Shown: piece after piece, positions 1 to 6,536 of the stretch
How the letters are laid out: the number at the start of each line of letters is the position of its first letter
Numbering within the stretch: the stretch's first letter is position 1
Notes under the pieces: generated by a model
The model's input: the letters and a program-made list of their open reading frames with translations, nothing else
Databases searched by the model: none
Told to the model about the DNA's origin: nothing
NCBI GenBank assembly: GCA_903925435.1
Contig: CAIYFF010000505.1
Coordinates: 1-15,073 of the forward strand
From: an uncultured Planctomycetota bacterium
GTDB taxonomy: Bacteria > Planctomycetota > UBA1135 > UBA2386
Reading direction: 5' to 3'
Length of the DNA stretch: 15,073 bases
Program-made: the position numbers and the translations under genes

Positions 1-1857
1 AGCAAGCAACTCGACGGCAGTGCCGCCGTGGCCAAACAGCAGCACGGGCCCGAACGTCGGGTCGATGCTCGCACCGAGGATCAGTTCGACTGCGCCGCGC
101 GCGCGCACCATCGTCTGCACCGAGAATCCGACGATGCGCGCGTTGGGGCGAGATTTCTTGAGCCTCGAGAGCATCGAGTCGGCCGCGATGCGCAGCTCCT
201 CTTCGTCGCCGAGGTCGAGCGCCACGCCGCCAAGGTCGCTTTTGTGCAGCAAGTCGGGTGACAGGATCTTGAGCACGACGGGGAATCCGATCTGGCGCGC
301 CGCTTCGATCGCCGCATCCGCATTCGGCTCGGCATGGCGCGTTGCGACGGTCGGAATGCCAGCCGCGGCGAGCACAGCTTTCGCTTCGTCCTCGAGCAGC
401 CATTCGCGACCGTCTTGCAGCGCGCGGTCGAGGATCGTGCGCACTCTGCACAGATCTACCGACGGTGTCGCTGTCGGCAGTTGCGGGCGAGCCTTTAGCA
501 GGGCGCGCCCATTGCGCCATTGCTGCAGCAGCGAGAACGCGCGCACTGCTTCCTCAGGCGTGTCGTAGTCCGCGACTCCCGCGGCGCGGAACGTATCGCG
601 CGCTTGCCGCACGGCATCGTCGCCGAGCCAGCACGACAGCAAGCGAGCGGGTTGCCCTTCCGTTCGCTGCGTAAACGGCAGCAAGGCCTTGGCGATCTCG
701 GCGCTCGGCACGATTGCAGTCGGCGCATGCACGAACAGGATCGAGCCGGACTCGTCGCGGCTCAGCAGTTCCTGCATCGTCGCGACATAGCGCGACACGG
801 GCGCATCGCCGAGGATGTCGACAGGGTTCGCGCGCGACCAGTTGGCGGGAAGGATCGCGTCGAGGCGCGCGCGTGCTTCGTCGGACAGTTCCGCCATCGG
901 CACGCCGTAGTGCGCGCATGCGTCGGCAGCGAGCACGCCAGCGCCGCCGCCGTTCGTGACGATCGTGAGCCTCTCGGGCGAGCCGTCCGGCAAGCACGCG
1001 AGGGTCTCTGCTGCGAGGAAGAGGTCGTGCACCGAGTCGACGCGCAACATGCCGACGCGCCGCGCCGCCGCGTCGAACACGAGGTCGGATCCCGTGAGCG
1101 CGCCGGTGTGCGATGCCGCTGCCTTGCTGCCCGCTTCGCTGCGCCCGGCCTTCACGACGATCACTGGTTTCCGAAGAGCCGCTTCGTGCGCAGCGGCGAG
1201 GAACTTGGCGCTGTCCTGCACCGACTCCAGGTAGAGCAAGATGGCGCGCGTCGCGTCGTCGTGCGCAAGGTGGTTTAGCAGGTCTGCGCAATCGAGCTCG
1301 AGCTGGTCGCCGAGCGAGGCGAAGCACGAGAATCCGAGGCCGCGCGCGTTGGCCCAGTCGAGCATGGCCGTCATCAGCGCGCCGGATTGCGTGATGAACG
1401 CAAGTTCGCCCGCGTTCGCGGTCGCGTGCGCGAAGCTCGCGTTCATCTTCGCGTGCGGCGCGATGGTGCCGATGCAGTTGGGGCCCTGGATGCGAATGCC
1501 GGTGCGCCGGTGCGCGGCAAGGAGCCGTTGCCGTTGCCCTTGGTCGAGCCCGGCGGTGATCACGATCACGGCTCCGGCTCCGCGGTCGGCGAGTTCGTCG
1601 ACGATGTCAGGCACGCTCGATGGCGGCGTGCACACGATGCCGAGATCGGGGACCTCGGGCAGGGCTGCGAGCGATGGATACACCCGCTCGCCGCCCAGCT
1701 CGGTGCGCGTTGGGTGGATCGCGTAGCGGGCGCCTGAGAAGCCGCACGCGCGCAAGTTGTTCCAGACCACGCAGCCTACCGCGCCCTTTCGGTTGCTCGC
1801 TCCGAAGACGGCGATGGAACGCGGGGAGAACAGTGCGTCGAGTCCGTGTCGGTTCAT
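1..1857 (-). CDS. Acyl/acetate-CoA ligase, NDP-forming, fused alpha-beta type (C-terminus outside window)
   Basis: This enzyme would interconvert an acyl-CoA and NDP plus Pi with the free acid, CoA and NTP in the cytoplasm, through a phosphohistidine intermediate. The frame stays open for 619 codons to the left edge, so the C-terminus is missing. Seen in order: a CoA-binding Rossmann start (GASNRKGAVG from about residue 19), GPNCIG at 125-130, the CoA-ligase domain with ITQSG near 155-159, the SHTGALTG loop whose His250 fits the phosphorylated histidine, and an ATP-grasp domain from about residue 480 with LLHKSDLGG (His538) and DPTFGPVLLFGHGG near the edge. Fused members are usually about 700 residues; some carry an added GNAT acetyltransferase domain, which cannot be judged here. 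The ATG at 1857 is chosen because GGAGG lies 4 nt upstream. Substrate is unknown: acetate, propionate, and branched or aryl acids are all possible. Confidence 0.93.
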   Translation of the reverse strand, partial: MNRHGLDALFSPRSIAVFGASNRKGAVGCVVWNNLRACGFSGARYAIHPTRTELGGERVYPSLAALPEVPDLGIVCTPPSSVPDIVDELADRGAGAVIVITAGLDQGQRQRLLAAHRRTGIRIQGPNCIGTIAPHAKMNASFAHATANAGELAFITQSGALMTAMLDWANARGLGFSCFASLGDQLELDCADLLNHLAHDDATRAILLYLESVQDSAKFLAAAHEAALRKPVIVVKAGRSEAGSKAAASHTGALTGSDLVFDAAARRVGMLRVDSVHDLFLAAETLACLPDGSPERLTIVTNGGGAGVLAADACAHYGVPMAELSDEARARLDAILPANWSRANPVDILGDAPVSRYVATMQELLSRDESGSILFVHAPTAIVPSAEIAKALLPFTQRTEGQPARLLSCWLGDDAVRQARDTFRAAGVADYDTPEEAVRAFSLLQQWRNGRALLKARPQLPTATPSVDLCRVRTILDRALQDGREWLLEDEAKAVLAAAGIPTVATRHAEPNADAAIEAARQIGFPVVLKILSPDLLHKSDLGGVALDLGDEEELRIAADSMLSRLKKSRPNARIVGFSVQTMVRARGAVELILGASIDPTFGPVLLFGHGGTAVELLA

Positions 1858-1859
1858 GT

Positions 1860-1866
1860 CTCCTCC
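1860..1866 (-). promoter_or_regulatory. Strong Shine-Dalgarno of the acyl-CoA ligase
   Basis: On the minus strand these bases read GGAGGAG and stand directly before the ATG at 1857. This is one of the best ribosome binding sites in the window and fixes the start of the ligase gene. Confidence 0.8.
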
Positions 1867-1931
1867 GCAACGCTCGCTGGCCTACGCGGTCTTTCGGGGC
1901 GGATGTCCGGTGTCCGCTACGGACTCGCGCG

Positions 1932-1937
1932 TAGTCT
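1932..1937 (+). promoter_or_regulatory. Candidate -10 element TAGTCT
   Basis: TAGTCT lies 42 nt before the ATG at 1980 in the divergent gap between the CoA ligase and the nuclease-fold gene. The heptamer TAGTCTG occurs again at 12736-12742, immediately before another start codon, which supports a promoter role. No convincing -35 box is visible. Inference only. Confidence 0.3.
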
Positions 1938-1979
1938 GTGGCGCGAGCGGGGCTGTGCGCATGGCCCCTGTCCTCGTCG

Positions 1980-2528
1980 ATGCGAACGCAACTCCAGAGC
2001 TTCTCCTCCGCGACTTCGCAATGGCCGGATCCTGCGCAGTGGCCGATCCGTGAATGGGTTGCAGAAGCGGTGCAGACTCTGCGCGACTTGCCGGATTGGG
2101 GGCTGCTTGGCGTGCTGTTTGGCGCGGCCCTGCTCGGCGGTGGTCTCTTGCTGCAGGTGGCTGCCGCAGTGCGGTGGTTGCGCGCGTGGCGATCGCGGCG
2201 GCTGGGATCGTGGGGCGAGCACGCTGCTCTTGGCCTGTTGGCGGGCGCGGGCTACCGGGTCGTCGCGCGCCAGACGACGCGGCGGTATCGCGTGCGGGTC
2301 GACGGCGCTTGGTGCGAAGTCGAGTTGCGCGCGGACTTCCTGGTGGAACGGAAGGGCGAGACCTTCGTCGCCGAGGTCAAAGGTGGTCCGGTTGTCTGTG
2401 ATCCGCTGCACACGCCGACGCGTCGTCAGCTGCTCGAATACGAGGTCGCATTCGAGGCCGATGGCGTGGTGCTTGTCGATGTGCCGGGACGGCGGATCCG
2501 ACGGGTTGCGTTCCCGCTGGCGGATTGA
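1980..2528 (+). CDS. Membrane-anchored PD-(D/E)XK nuclease-fold protein
   Basis: A 182-residue protein with one hydrophobic helix (about residues 40-64) followed by a basic stretch and a cytoplasmic restriction-endonuclease-like domain. The core pattern is complete: Glu80 in a GEHAALGLLAGAGY helix, Asp119 in RADFLV, Glu132-x-Lys134 in AEVKGG, and Gln150 in RRQLLEYE. This matches the layout of Holliday-junction-resolvase-like, NERD and related PD-(D/E)XK families, so metal-dependent DNA or RNA cleavage is likely but the substrate is unknown. An in-frame GTG at 1938 would add 14 residues. The ATG at 1980 is preferred because the GTG abuts the candidate -10 element. No clear Shine-Dalgarno precedes either. 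It stands alone, divergent from the CoA ligase and convergent with tRNA-Phe. The fold is fairly certain, the function is not. Confidence 0.75.
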   Translation: MRTQLQSFSSATSQWPDPAQWPIREWVAEAVQTLRDLPDWGLLGVLFGAALLGGGLLLQVAAAVRWLRAWRSRRLGSWGEHAALGLLAGAGYRVVARQTTRRYRVRVDGAWCEVELRADFLVERKGETFVAEVKGGPVVCDPLHTPTRRQLLEYEVAFEADGVVLVDVPGRRIRRVAFPLAD

Positions 2529-2540
2529 AGGGCGGCCTTC
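2527..2540 (+). other. Short hairpin at the end of the nuclease-fold gene
   Basis: GAAGG and CCTTC pair around a 4-nt loop and overlap the stop codon. No T-run follows, so rho-independent termination is doubtful. The rest of the gap up to the tRNA (2541-2627) shows no gene and no recognisable signal. Confidence 0.25.
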
Positions 2541-2627
2541 CTAGAACCGCCTGGCAACGCGACCGTCGACAAGTCGTGCGGTCTGCGTGCTCGAGAAACC
2601 CCTCCCGCGGTTGCGCGACGGAGAAGG

Positions 2628-2703
2628 TGGTGGGCAGGGCCGGAGTCGAACCGGCGACCCTGGCATTTTCAATGCCATGCTCTACCAACTGAGCTACCTG
2701 CCC
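2628..2703 (-). tRNA. tRNA-Phe (anticodon GAA), CCA encoded
   Basis: The minus strand folds into a full cloverleaf. The 7-bp acceptor stem GGGCAGG pairs with CCTGCCC. The D-stem GCTC/GAGC has an 8-nt loop, and the anticodon stem TGGCA/TGCCA encloses TTGAAAA, giving anticodon GAA. The variable loop is 5 nt, and the T-arm GCCGG/CCGGC carries TTCGACT. Discriminator A and CCA are encoded at the 3' end, for 76 nt in total. The gene lies between the nuclease-fold gene and the anti-sigma gene. No integrase, direct repeat or other sign of use as an attachment site is seen next to it. The 118 bases on its 5' side (2704-2821) hold no gene I can support. Confidence 0.97.
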
Positions 2704-2821
2704 GAGCGAGCAAGCCTACTACGGCCTGCGCATTCAGGGCGGGCACCATAGAGATCGGCGGGGACTCGCGCAAGCATGCAGCGCGCGGAACTCGCAACGC
2801 CATCGAGCTGCGCAAGCCGCG

Positions 2822-3580
2822 TCAGATGCCCGCGATTGCGACGACGTCCTTTTGCTCGCTGACCACGACGCCGCCCTTCTTCTCGACGGTGACGACGAAG
2901 GCCTTGGCTTCGCGCACCGGCAGCTTGGCGTGGATCGGCACGACCTGCTCGTTGCCGCTCGCGAGATCGAACAGGCCGCCATCTACCGGCGCGCCCGTGC
3001 GGTCCGCGTCGACGATCCAGAGTTGGTACTGCAAACCCTGCGGCAGCGGCTGCAGCCCGTCGATGCGCAAGAAGCCTTGTTGACGCTGCGTGCACCAAAC
3101 CACGTCGCCGTGCACAGAGCCGTACGAGTGTGAGGTCCCGGGCTTCCAGTCGATCTTCGCGTAGTTGCCGCGGACGAGGAACTCCTCGCGCATGCGCGAT
3201 GGCGGTTCTCCATCCGCTGGGCTGAGCGCAACGTATGCGCCCAGGAAGCCAGCGGCTGCGCCGACGAGGAACGGGAGCCAGCGCGGTTGCCGCGAAACTG
3301 GGTTGCCGAGCAGCGGCGCGTTGCGTGGCGGTAGCGCCGGCGCCTTCGCAATCTCGTTGCCGGCCGCAACGAGTTGTTCGAAGAACGCGGGGCGCATCGG
3401 CGCGACCTGCGTGGACCGCATGGCGCCGATTGCCGCATACATCGCTGCTGCGCGCTCCAGCCCGGCCAACTCCGCGCAAATCGCGGGATCGCCTCCAGCG
3501 GTCGCGAAGTCCACCTGGGCTCCCGACTCCCATGCGTCGAGCACCGCGTCGGCGAGCGTGTCCAAATGCGCTTCGCTCAT
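2822..3580 (-). CDS. RskA-type transmembrane anti-sigma factor
   Basis: A 252-residue protein that would hold the adjacent ECF sigma factor inactive at the inner membrane. The N-terminal about 80 residues are helical and should bind sigma. A Pro-rich linker leads to a single membrane helix at about 101-119 (WLPFLVGAAAGFLGAYVAL). The remaining part is extracytoplasmic and matches the C-terminal domain of anti-sigma-K factors, with the LRIDGLQPLPQGLQYQLWIV, GGLFDL and FVVTVEKKGG landmarks. The N-terminus shows no H-x3-C-x2-C zinc motif, so it is not a ZAS or ChrR-type sensor. Its ATG overlaps the sigma stop codon by 4 bp (ATGA), with GAGGGAG 7 nt upstream, implying translational coupling and matched stoichiometry. 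RskA proteins are commonly inactivated by redox change or proteolysis. The signal here is unknown. Confidence 0.85.
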   Translation of the reverse strand: MSEAHLDTLADAVLDAWESGAQVDFATAGGDPAICAELAGLERAAAMYAAIGAMRSTQVAPMRPAFFEQLVAAGNEIAKAPALPPRNAPLLGNPVSRQPRWLPFLVGAAAGFLGAYVALSPADGEPPSRMREEFLVRGNYAKIDWKPGTSHSYGSVHGDVVWCTQRQQGFLRIDGLQPLPQGLQYQLWIVDADRTGAPVDGGLFDLASGNEQVVPIHAKLPVREAKAFVVTVEKKGGVVVSEQKDVVAIAGI

Positions 3581-4137
3581 TCGAGGTCTCCCTCTTGCTC
3601 GGGCTGGGCAACTCCGAGCAGGTTGCGCAACCGGATCAAGCCGCGGCGTGCGTGGCTCTTGACGGTGCCAAGGGGGATGCCGATGGCGACCGAGATTTCG
3701 TGGTGGGTGCGTCCCTCGTTGAGCGCCAGTTCCAACACTTGGCGCTGTTCGGGGCGCAGTTGCAGCATCGCAGCCTGCGCGCGGCGGACTTCGTCGTCGA
3801 ACTCTGCTGCGTCAAACTTCGCTGGCTCGCCCGGCAGTTCGGACGCTTCTTGCAACAGTTCGATTTGCGGCCGACGACCGAGGCGACGGGCGCGGTCGAT
3901 CAGTCGCCGACGCGCAATCGTCATCACGAACGTCAGTTCGCTGCCGGCGTTCTGGTCGTAGCGAGCTGCGTTGCGCCAGATCTCGACCAGGATCTCCTGC
4001 GTCGCATCCTCAGCATCTTCGGCGGAGCGGCAGAAACGTCGCGCCAGACCCCAGACTGCGTTGCCGTAGCCGCGCAGGAAGTCTTCGACTGCGCCGGGCC
4101 GGCCTGCAGCGATTTGGGTGAGCAGCGGAGTGTCCAT
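3577..4137 (-). CDS. ECF-family RNA polymerase sigma factor
   Basis: A 186-residue sigma-70 family protein with only regions 2 and 4, the ECF layout. Region 2 spans about residues 15-85, with the 2.1-2.3 signature around AEDATQEILVEIWRN and TFVMTIARRRLIDRARR. Region 4 spans about 125-175 and ends with the helix-turn-helix HHEISVAIGIPLGTVKSHAR. The ATG at 4137 is chosen because it opens the conserved domain; upstream in-frame starts would add an unrelated Arg-rich tail that runs into the intergenic region. There is no clear Shine-Dalgarno. Pairing with an RskA-like partner suggests the SigK-like branch rather than the ChrR-linked sigma-E branch. It is divergent from the B12 protein, so both may answer to the shared control region. 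Its targets are unknown; the lipid operons nearby are candidates. Confidence 0.93.
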   Translation of the reverse strand: MDTPLLTQIAAGRPGAVEDFLRGYGNAVWGLARRFCRSAEDAEDATQEILVEIWRNAARYDQNAGSELTFVMTIARRRLIDRARRLGRRPQIELLQEASELPGEPAKFDAAEFDDEVRRAQAAMLQLRPEQRQVLELALNEGRTHHEISVAIGIPLGTVKSHARRGLIRLRNLLGVAQPEQEGDLE

Positions 4138-4376
4138 AGCGCGAATGCGGCGCGAAGAAGCTACCCCGTCGCGCGGTCTCCTGCACGTGGACTTGGAATT
4201 CACCCGCATGGCTCGATCGCGTCGATGTTGTAGGTCTGCTGCCGACGGATGGGACCTTCCAGAACGGGCTCCGGCGGACATCGGCCTTCCGCGTTTGCCA
4301 TCCGTCGCTAAGGTGAAGACTGCCAACCGTCGCCCAGGAATGGGCGGCGGTTGTTTCGTTCCGAGGCTTGCACTGG
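4138..4376. promoter_or_regulatory. Divergent control region between the sigma factor and B12-sensor genes
   Basis: About 240 bases with no supportable gene, holding the promoters of both divergent genes. On the minus strand TAGCTT stands about 25 nt before the sigma start and could be a -10 box. A perfect 10-bp inverted repeat at 4243-4307 and a second short one at 4375-4389 are listed separately. No TGTACA-like site of the known CarH/LitR type was seen. Confidence 0.55.
4243..4307. repeat. 10-bp perfect inverted repeat, candidate operator
   Basis: CGACGGATGG at 4243-4252 is matched exactly by its complement CCATCCGTCG at 4298-4307, with a 45-nt spacer. It lies between the two divergent genes. 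The spacing suits two regulator half-sites or a looping arrangement rather than a tight RNA hairpin. Functional meaning is inferred. Confidence 0.5.
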
Positions 4377-4389
4377 ATGCACCGCATCC
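4375..4389. repeat. GGATGC/GCATCC inverted repeat at the B12-sensor start
   Basis: GGATGC, a 3-nt loop ACC and GCATCC form a perfect 6-bp stem that includes the ATG at 4377. If this ATG is used, a hairpin here could mask it. If the later ATG at 4428 is used, it lies in the leader. The same GGATGCA half-site recurs in the inverted repeat at 7418-7464. Confidence 0.35.
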
Positions 4390-5486
4390 TCACGGCACCC
4401 TGGCACGAACTGGCGCGCGCCTCACCGATGTCCACTTACCGCACAATCGTCCCTCTGATGCGAGCCTCGTCGCGCGCGTATGCGCGTGCGACGGTCGCTG
4501 CCATGGAGGCAATGCGGCCAGGCTTCGTTGCGAAGGCGTTGCCCGCGACGTTCGCTTCGCCGGAAGCGGACATCGAGGTTCGGGTGCTGCAGCTCGCGGA
4601 AAGCCTCGCGGTCGATGCCCCCGAGTTGTTCGCTGATTCCGTCGCGTGGTATCGGACGGCGCTGCACTTCCGCGGCGTCGCCGACGACTACCTCTCGCTG
4701 TCCTTGGATGCGCTCGCAACAGTGCTGGAGCGCGAGTTGCCGCCTTCCCATGGCTCCGGCTTCCTGCGGTCGCTTGCGATGGCGCAGCAGGCCGCTCGGT
4801 CGGTCCCAGCGGTGCCGCCAAGCCCGATCGAACAGCAGGGGCCGTTTGCTCGTCGCGCGCAGCAGTTCTTGCTCGCGGTGCTCGAGGGGCAGGGCGAGGA
4901 GGCAATGGATGTGGTGCGCACGGCGCTCCTGGAGGGAGTCACTCCTGCGCAGGTCCACGACTCGATTTTGATGCCTGCGCAACAGGAAGTCGGTCGCATG
5001 TGGATGCTCGGCGAGGCGCCGATCGCCGATGAGCACTTTGCGAGCCAGTTGGCGGGCCAGGTGCTCTCGCTGCTGCAGTCGCGCGTGCCAAAGCCTGCGC
5101 CGGATGCACCGCATGTCGTCGCGTTTGCTGTGTCTGGCAATCTCCACGACCTGGGCATTCGCATCATCACGCAGCGGTTGCAGTTCGCAGGGTTCCGCGT
5201 GACCAACCTGGGCGCCGACTTGCCCGCGAGCGACTTGCCGTGGGCGTTGTCGGGTCGCCAATGCGATCTGCTCGCGGTGTCGGCAACGATGTTGCTGCAC
5301 CTCGGTCAGGCACGCAGCGTCGTTGATGTGCGCAACACGCAACTTGGTGGGTCGCCGCCGATCCTGCTCGGCGGTTCGCCGTTTGCCAAGGTGCCGGATC
5401 TGCATGTCCGCCTCGGTGCGGAGGCGGGCGCGGGCGACGCGGACTCTGCGGTGCAATGCGCGCTGCGGCTCACCAAGCGCGCGTGA
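4377..5486 (+). CDS. Cobalamin-binding light-sensor-like protein (CarH/LitR-type B12 module, no DNA-binding domain)
   Basis: A protein of 369 residues from ATG 4377 (GAGG 10 nt upstream); a TTG at 4368 or ATG at 4428 are alternative starts. The N-terminal about 140 residues are an unrecognised helical region. A four-helix B12 cap follows, carrying W209-x9-E219-H220 (MWMLGEAPIADEH). This is the W-x9-E-H signature that holds adenosylcobalamin above the corrin in CarH photoreceptors. The Rossmann-like B12 domain has NLHDLG (His257 as lower axial ligand; the first Asp of D-x-H-x-x-G is Asn255), SATMLLHL and LLGGSPF. No MerR helix-turn-helix, kinase or methyltransferase domain is present, so any regulatory output must pass through a partner. 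It is divergent from the ECF sigma gene and convergent with the methyltransferase at 5508. A corrinoid methyl carrier is less likely, given the W-x9-E-H motif and the setting. Confidence 0.85.
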   Translation: MHRILTAPWHELARASPMSTYRTIVPLMRASSRAYARATVAAMEAMRPGFVAKALPATFASPEADIEVRVLQLAESLAVDAPELFADSVAWYRTALHFRGVADDYLSLSLDALATVLERELPPSHGSGFLRSLAMAQQAARSVPAVPPSPIEQQGPFARRAQQFLLAVLEGQGEEAMDVVRTALLEGVTPAQVHDSILMPAQQEVGRMWMLGEAPIADEHFASQLAGQVLSLLQSRVPKPAPDAPHVVAFAVSGNLHDLGIRIITQRLQFAGFRVTNLGADLPASDLPWALSGRQCDLLAVSATMLLHLGQARSVVDVRNTQLGGSPPILLGGSPFAKVPDLHVRLGAEAGAGDADSAVQCALRLTKRA

Positions 5487-5507
5487 ACCGCTGGCCGCGA
5501 CGATCGG

Positions 5508-6536
5508 TCACCGCTTGTGGAAACGGTAGTGCGACACGAACCACTCGCGGCCTTGGTCGAAGCCCCATAGCTCGGCACATGCCATGAAGAATGTGCGCCA
5601 GCCGTTCCACATCGCCTTCGCGCGGTTGCCGTAGGTCTGCTCGAACAGCGGCCACAGCGTGTCGCGATTGCGGTCCATGTTGACGAGCCAAGCCTCGCTC
5701 GTCTTCTGGTAGTGCTGCCCGCACACGCGCCAGTGCGCCTCGATGGCGAGGTGGTCCTGGAAGTACAGCATCTGGCTGTCTGCGGGCATCTGGCCGCCAG
5801 TGAAGAACTGGCGCGCCATCCAGTCGTTGTCGCCGTCGGCGACGAACGGGTAGCCCGCATTGCGATGCGTGAAGATGTGGATGAACAGCTTGCCGTCGCG
5901 ATCGAGCCACGACGCGACGCGGGCGAGCAGCTTCCGCCAGTTCTTCATGTGCTCGAACATCTCGATCGAGAACACGCGATCGAACGTGCGGCCCGGCTCG
6001 AACACGTTGGCGTCCGCCGTCACGATGTCCAGGTTGGACAATCCTTGCGCCTTTGCGCGCTGCAGGATGCTCTCGCGCTGGCTGTTGGAGTTGCTGACTC
6101 CGAGCACTTTGCAGTTGGGGTAGTTGCGCGCGATCCACATCGACAGCGAGCCCCAGCCGCAGCCGAGGTCGAGCACGCGCATGCCGTCCTTCAACTCGCC
6201 GCGCTCGCAGGTCGTGCGCAGCATGTTCGCTTCGCTGGTCTCGAGCGTGTCCGCGCCGGGGCCCCATAGGCCTGAGCTGTACTTGCGATTGGGGCCGAGC
6301 GCCTTCTCGTAGAACGCGGCCGGCACCTCGTAGTGCTGCTCGTTCGCCGCCTTGGTCTCGTCCGCGATCGGCGCCGCGTCGCATGCAGCGATGTGCGCCA
6401 TCAAGCGCGCCTGCACTTGCTCGGGATCGAGGACTTGCTCTTGCCGCAGTCGATCGCGCAGCAGGCGGCGGATGCCGAACCGGATCAGGAAGTCAGGAAG
6501 GAGGCCGCGCTCCAGCAGGTTCTCGGACAGGCTCAA
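5508..6536 (-). CDS. CFAS-like SAM-dependent methyltransferase, CNMT-like subgroup
   Basis: A 342-residue soluble methyltransferase of the cyclopropane-fatty-acid-synthase superfamily, in the branch that includes plant coclaurine N-methyltransferase-like proteins. It has the family entry motif HYEVPAAFYE (from residue 68), SAM motif I LDLGCGWGS (about 122-130), and EMFEHM with the family Glu at about 195. In FIHIFTHR, His220 aligns with E. coli CFAS His266. The position of E. coli Cys139 is Ser88 (YSSGLW). The TTG at 6536 is preferred: it overlaps the upstream stop as TTGA and has AAAGGAA 4 nt before it. An ATG at 6575 would overlap the upstream gene by 43 bp without a better ribosome site. 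It is co-transcribed with the DUF1295 gene. The substrate is inferred to be unsaturated acyl chains of phospholipids. Confidence 0.85.
   Translation of the reverse strand: MSLSENLLERGLLPDFLIRFGIRRLLRDRLRQEQVLDPEQVQARLMAHIAACDAAPIADETKAANEQHYEVPAAFYEKALGPNRKYSSGLWGPGADTLETSEANMLRTTCERGELKDGMRVLDLGCGWGSLSMWIARNYPNCKVLGVSNSNSQRESILQRAKAQGLSNLDIVTADANVFEPGRTFDRVFSIEMFEHMKNWRKLLARVASWLDRDGKLFIHIFTHRNAGYPFVADGDNDWMARQFFTGGQMPADSQMLYFQDHLAIEAHWRVCGQHYQKTSEAWLVNMDRNRDTLWPLFEQTYGNRAKAMWNGWRTFFMACAELWGFDQGREWFVSHYRFHKR

Noticed and set aside
520..1278. Long plus-strand reading frame of 252 codons opposite the CoA ligase
   Set aside because: It is an antisense shadow of the ligase, which has intact domain motifs along its whole length. 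The shadow protein is Arg/Ala/His-rich with no family features.
2628..2703. tRNA-Phe as an integration site for a mobile element
   Set aside because: No integrase, transposase, duplicated tRNA end or shift in composition was seen on either side.
4138..4376. CarH/LitR-type operator (TGTACA repeats) before the B12 gene
   Set aside because: No such sequence was found, which agrees with the absence of a MerR domain in this protein.
5487..5507. Rho-independent terminator between the convergent genes
   Set aside because: The 21-nt gap has no stable hairpin with a T-run; the gaps at 11839-11860 and 13453-13477 likewise show none.
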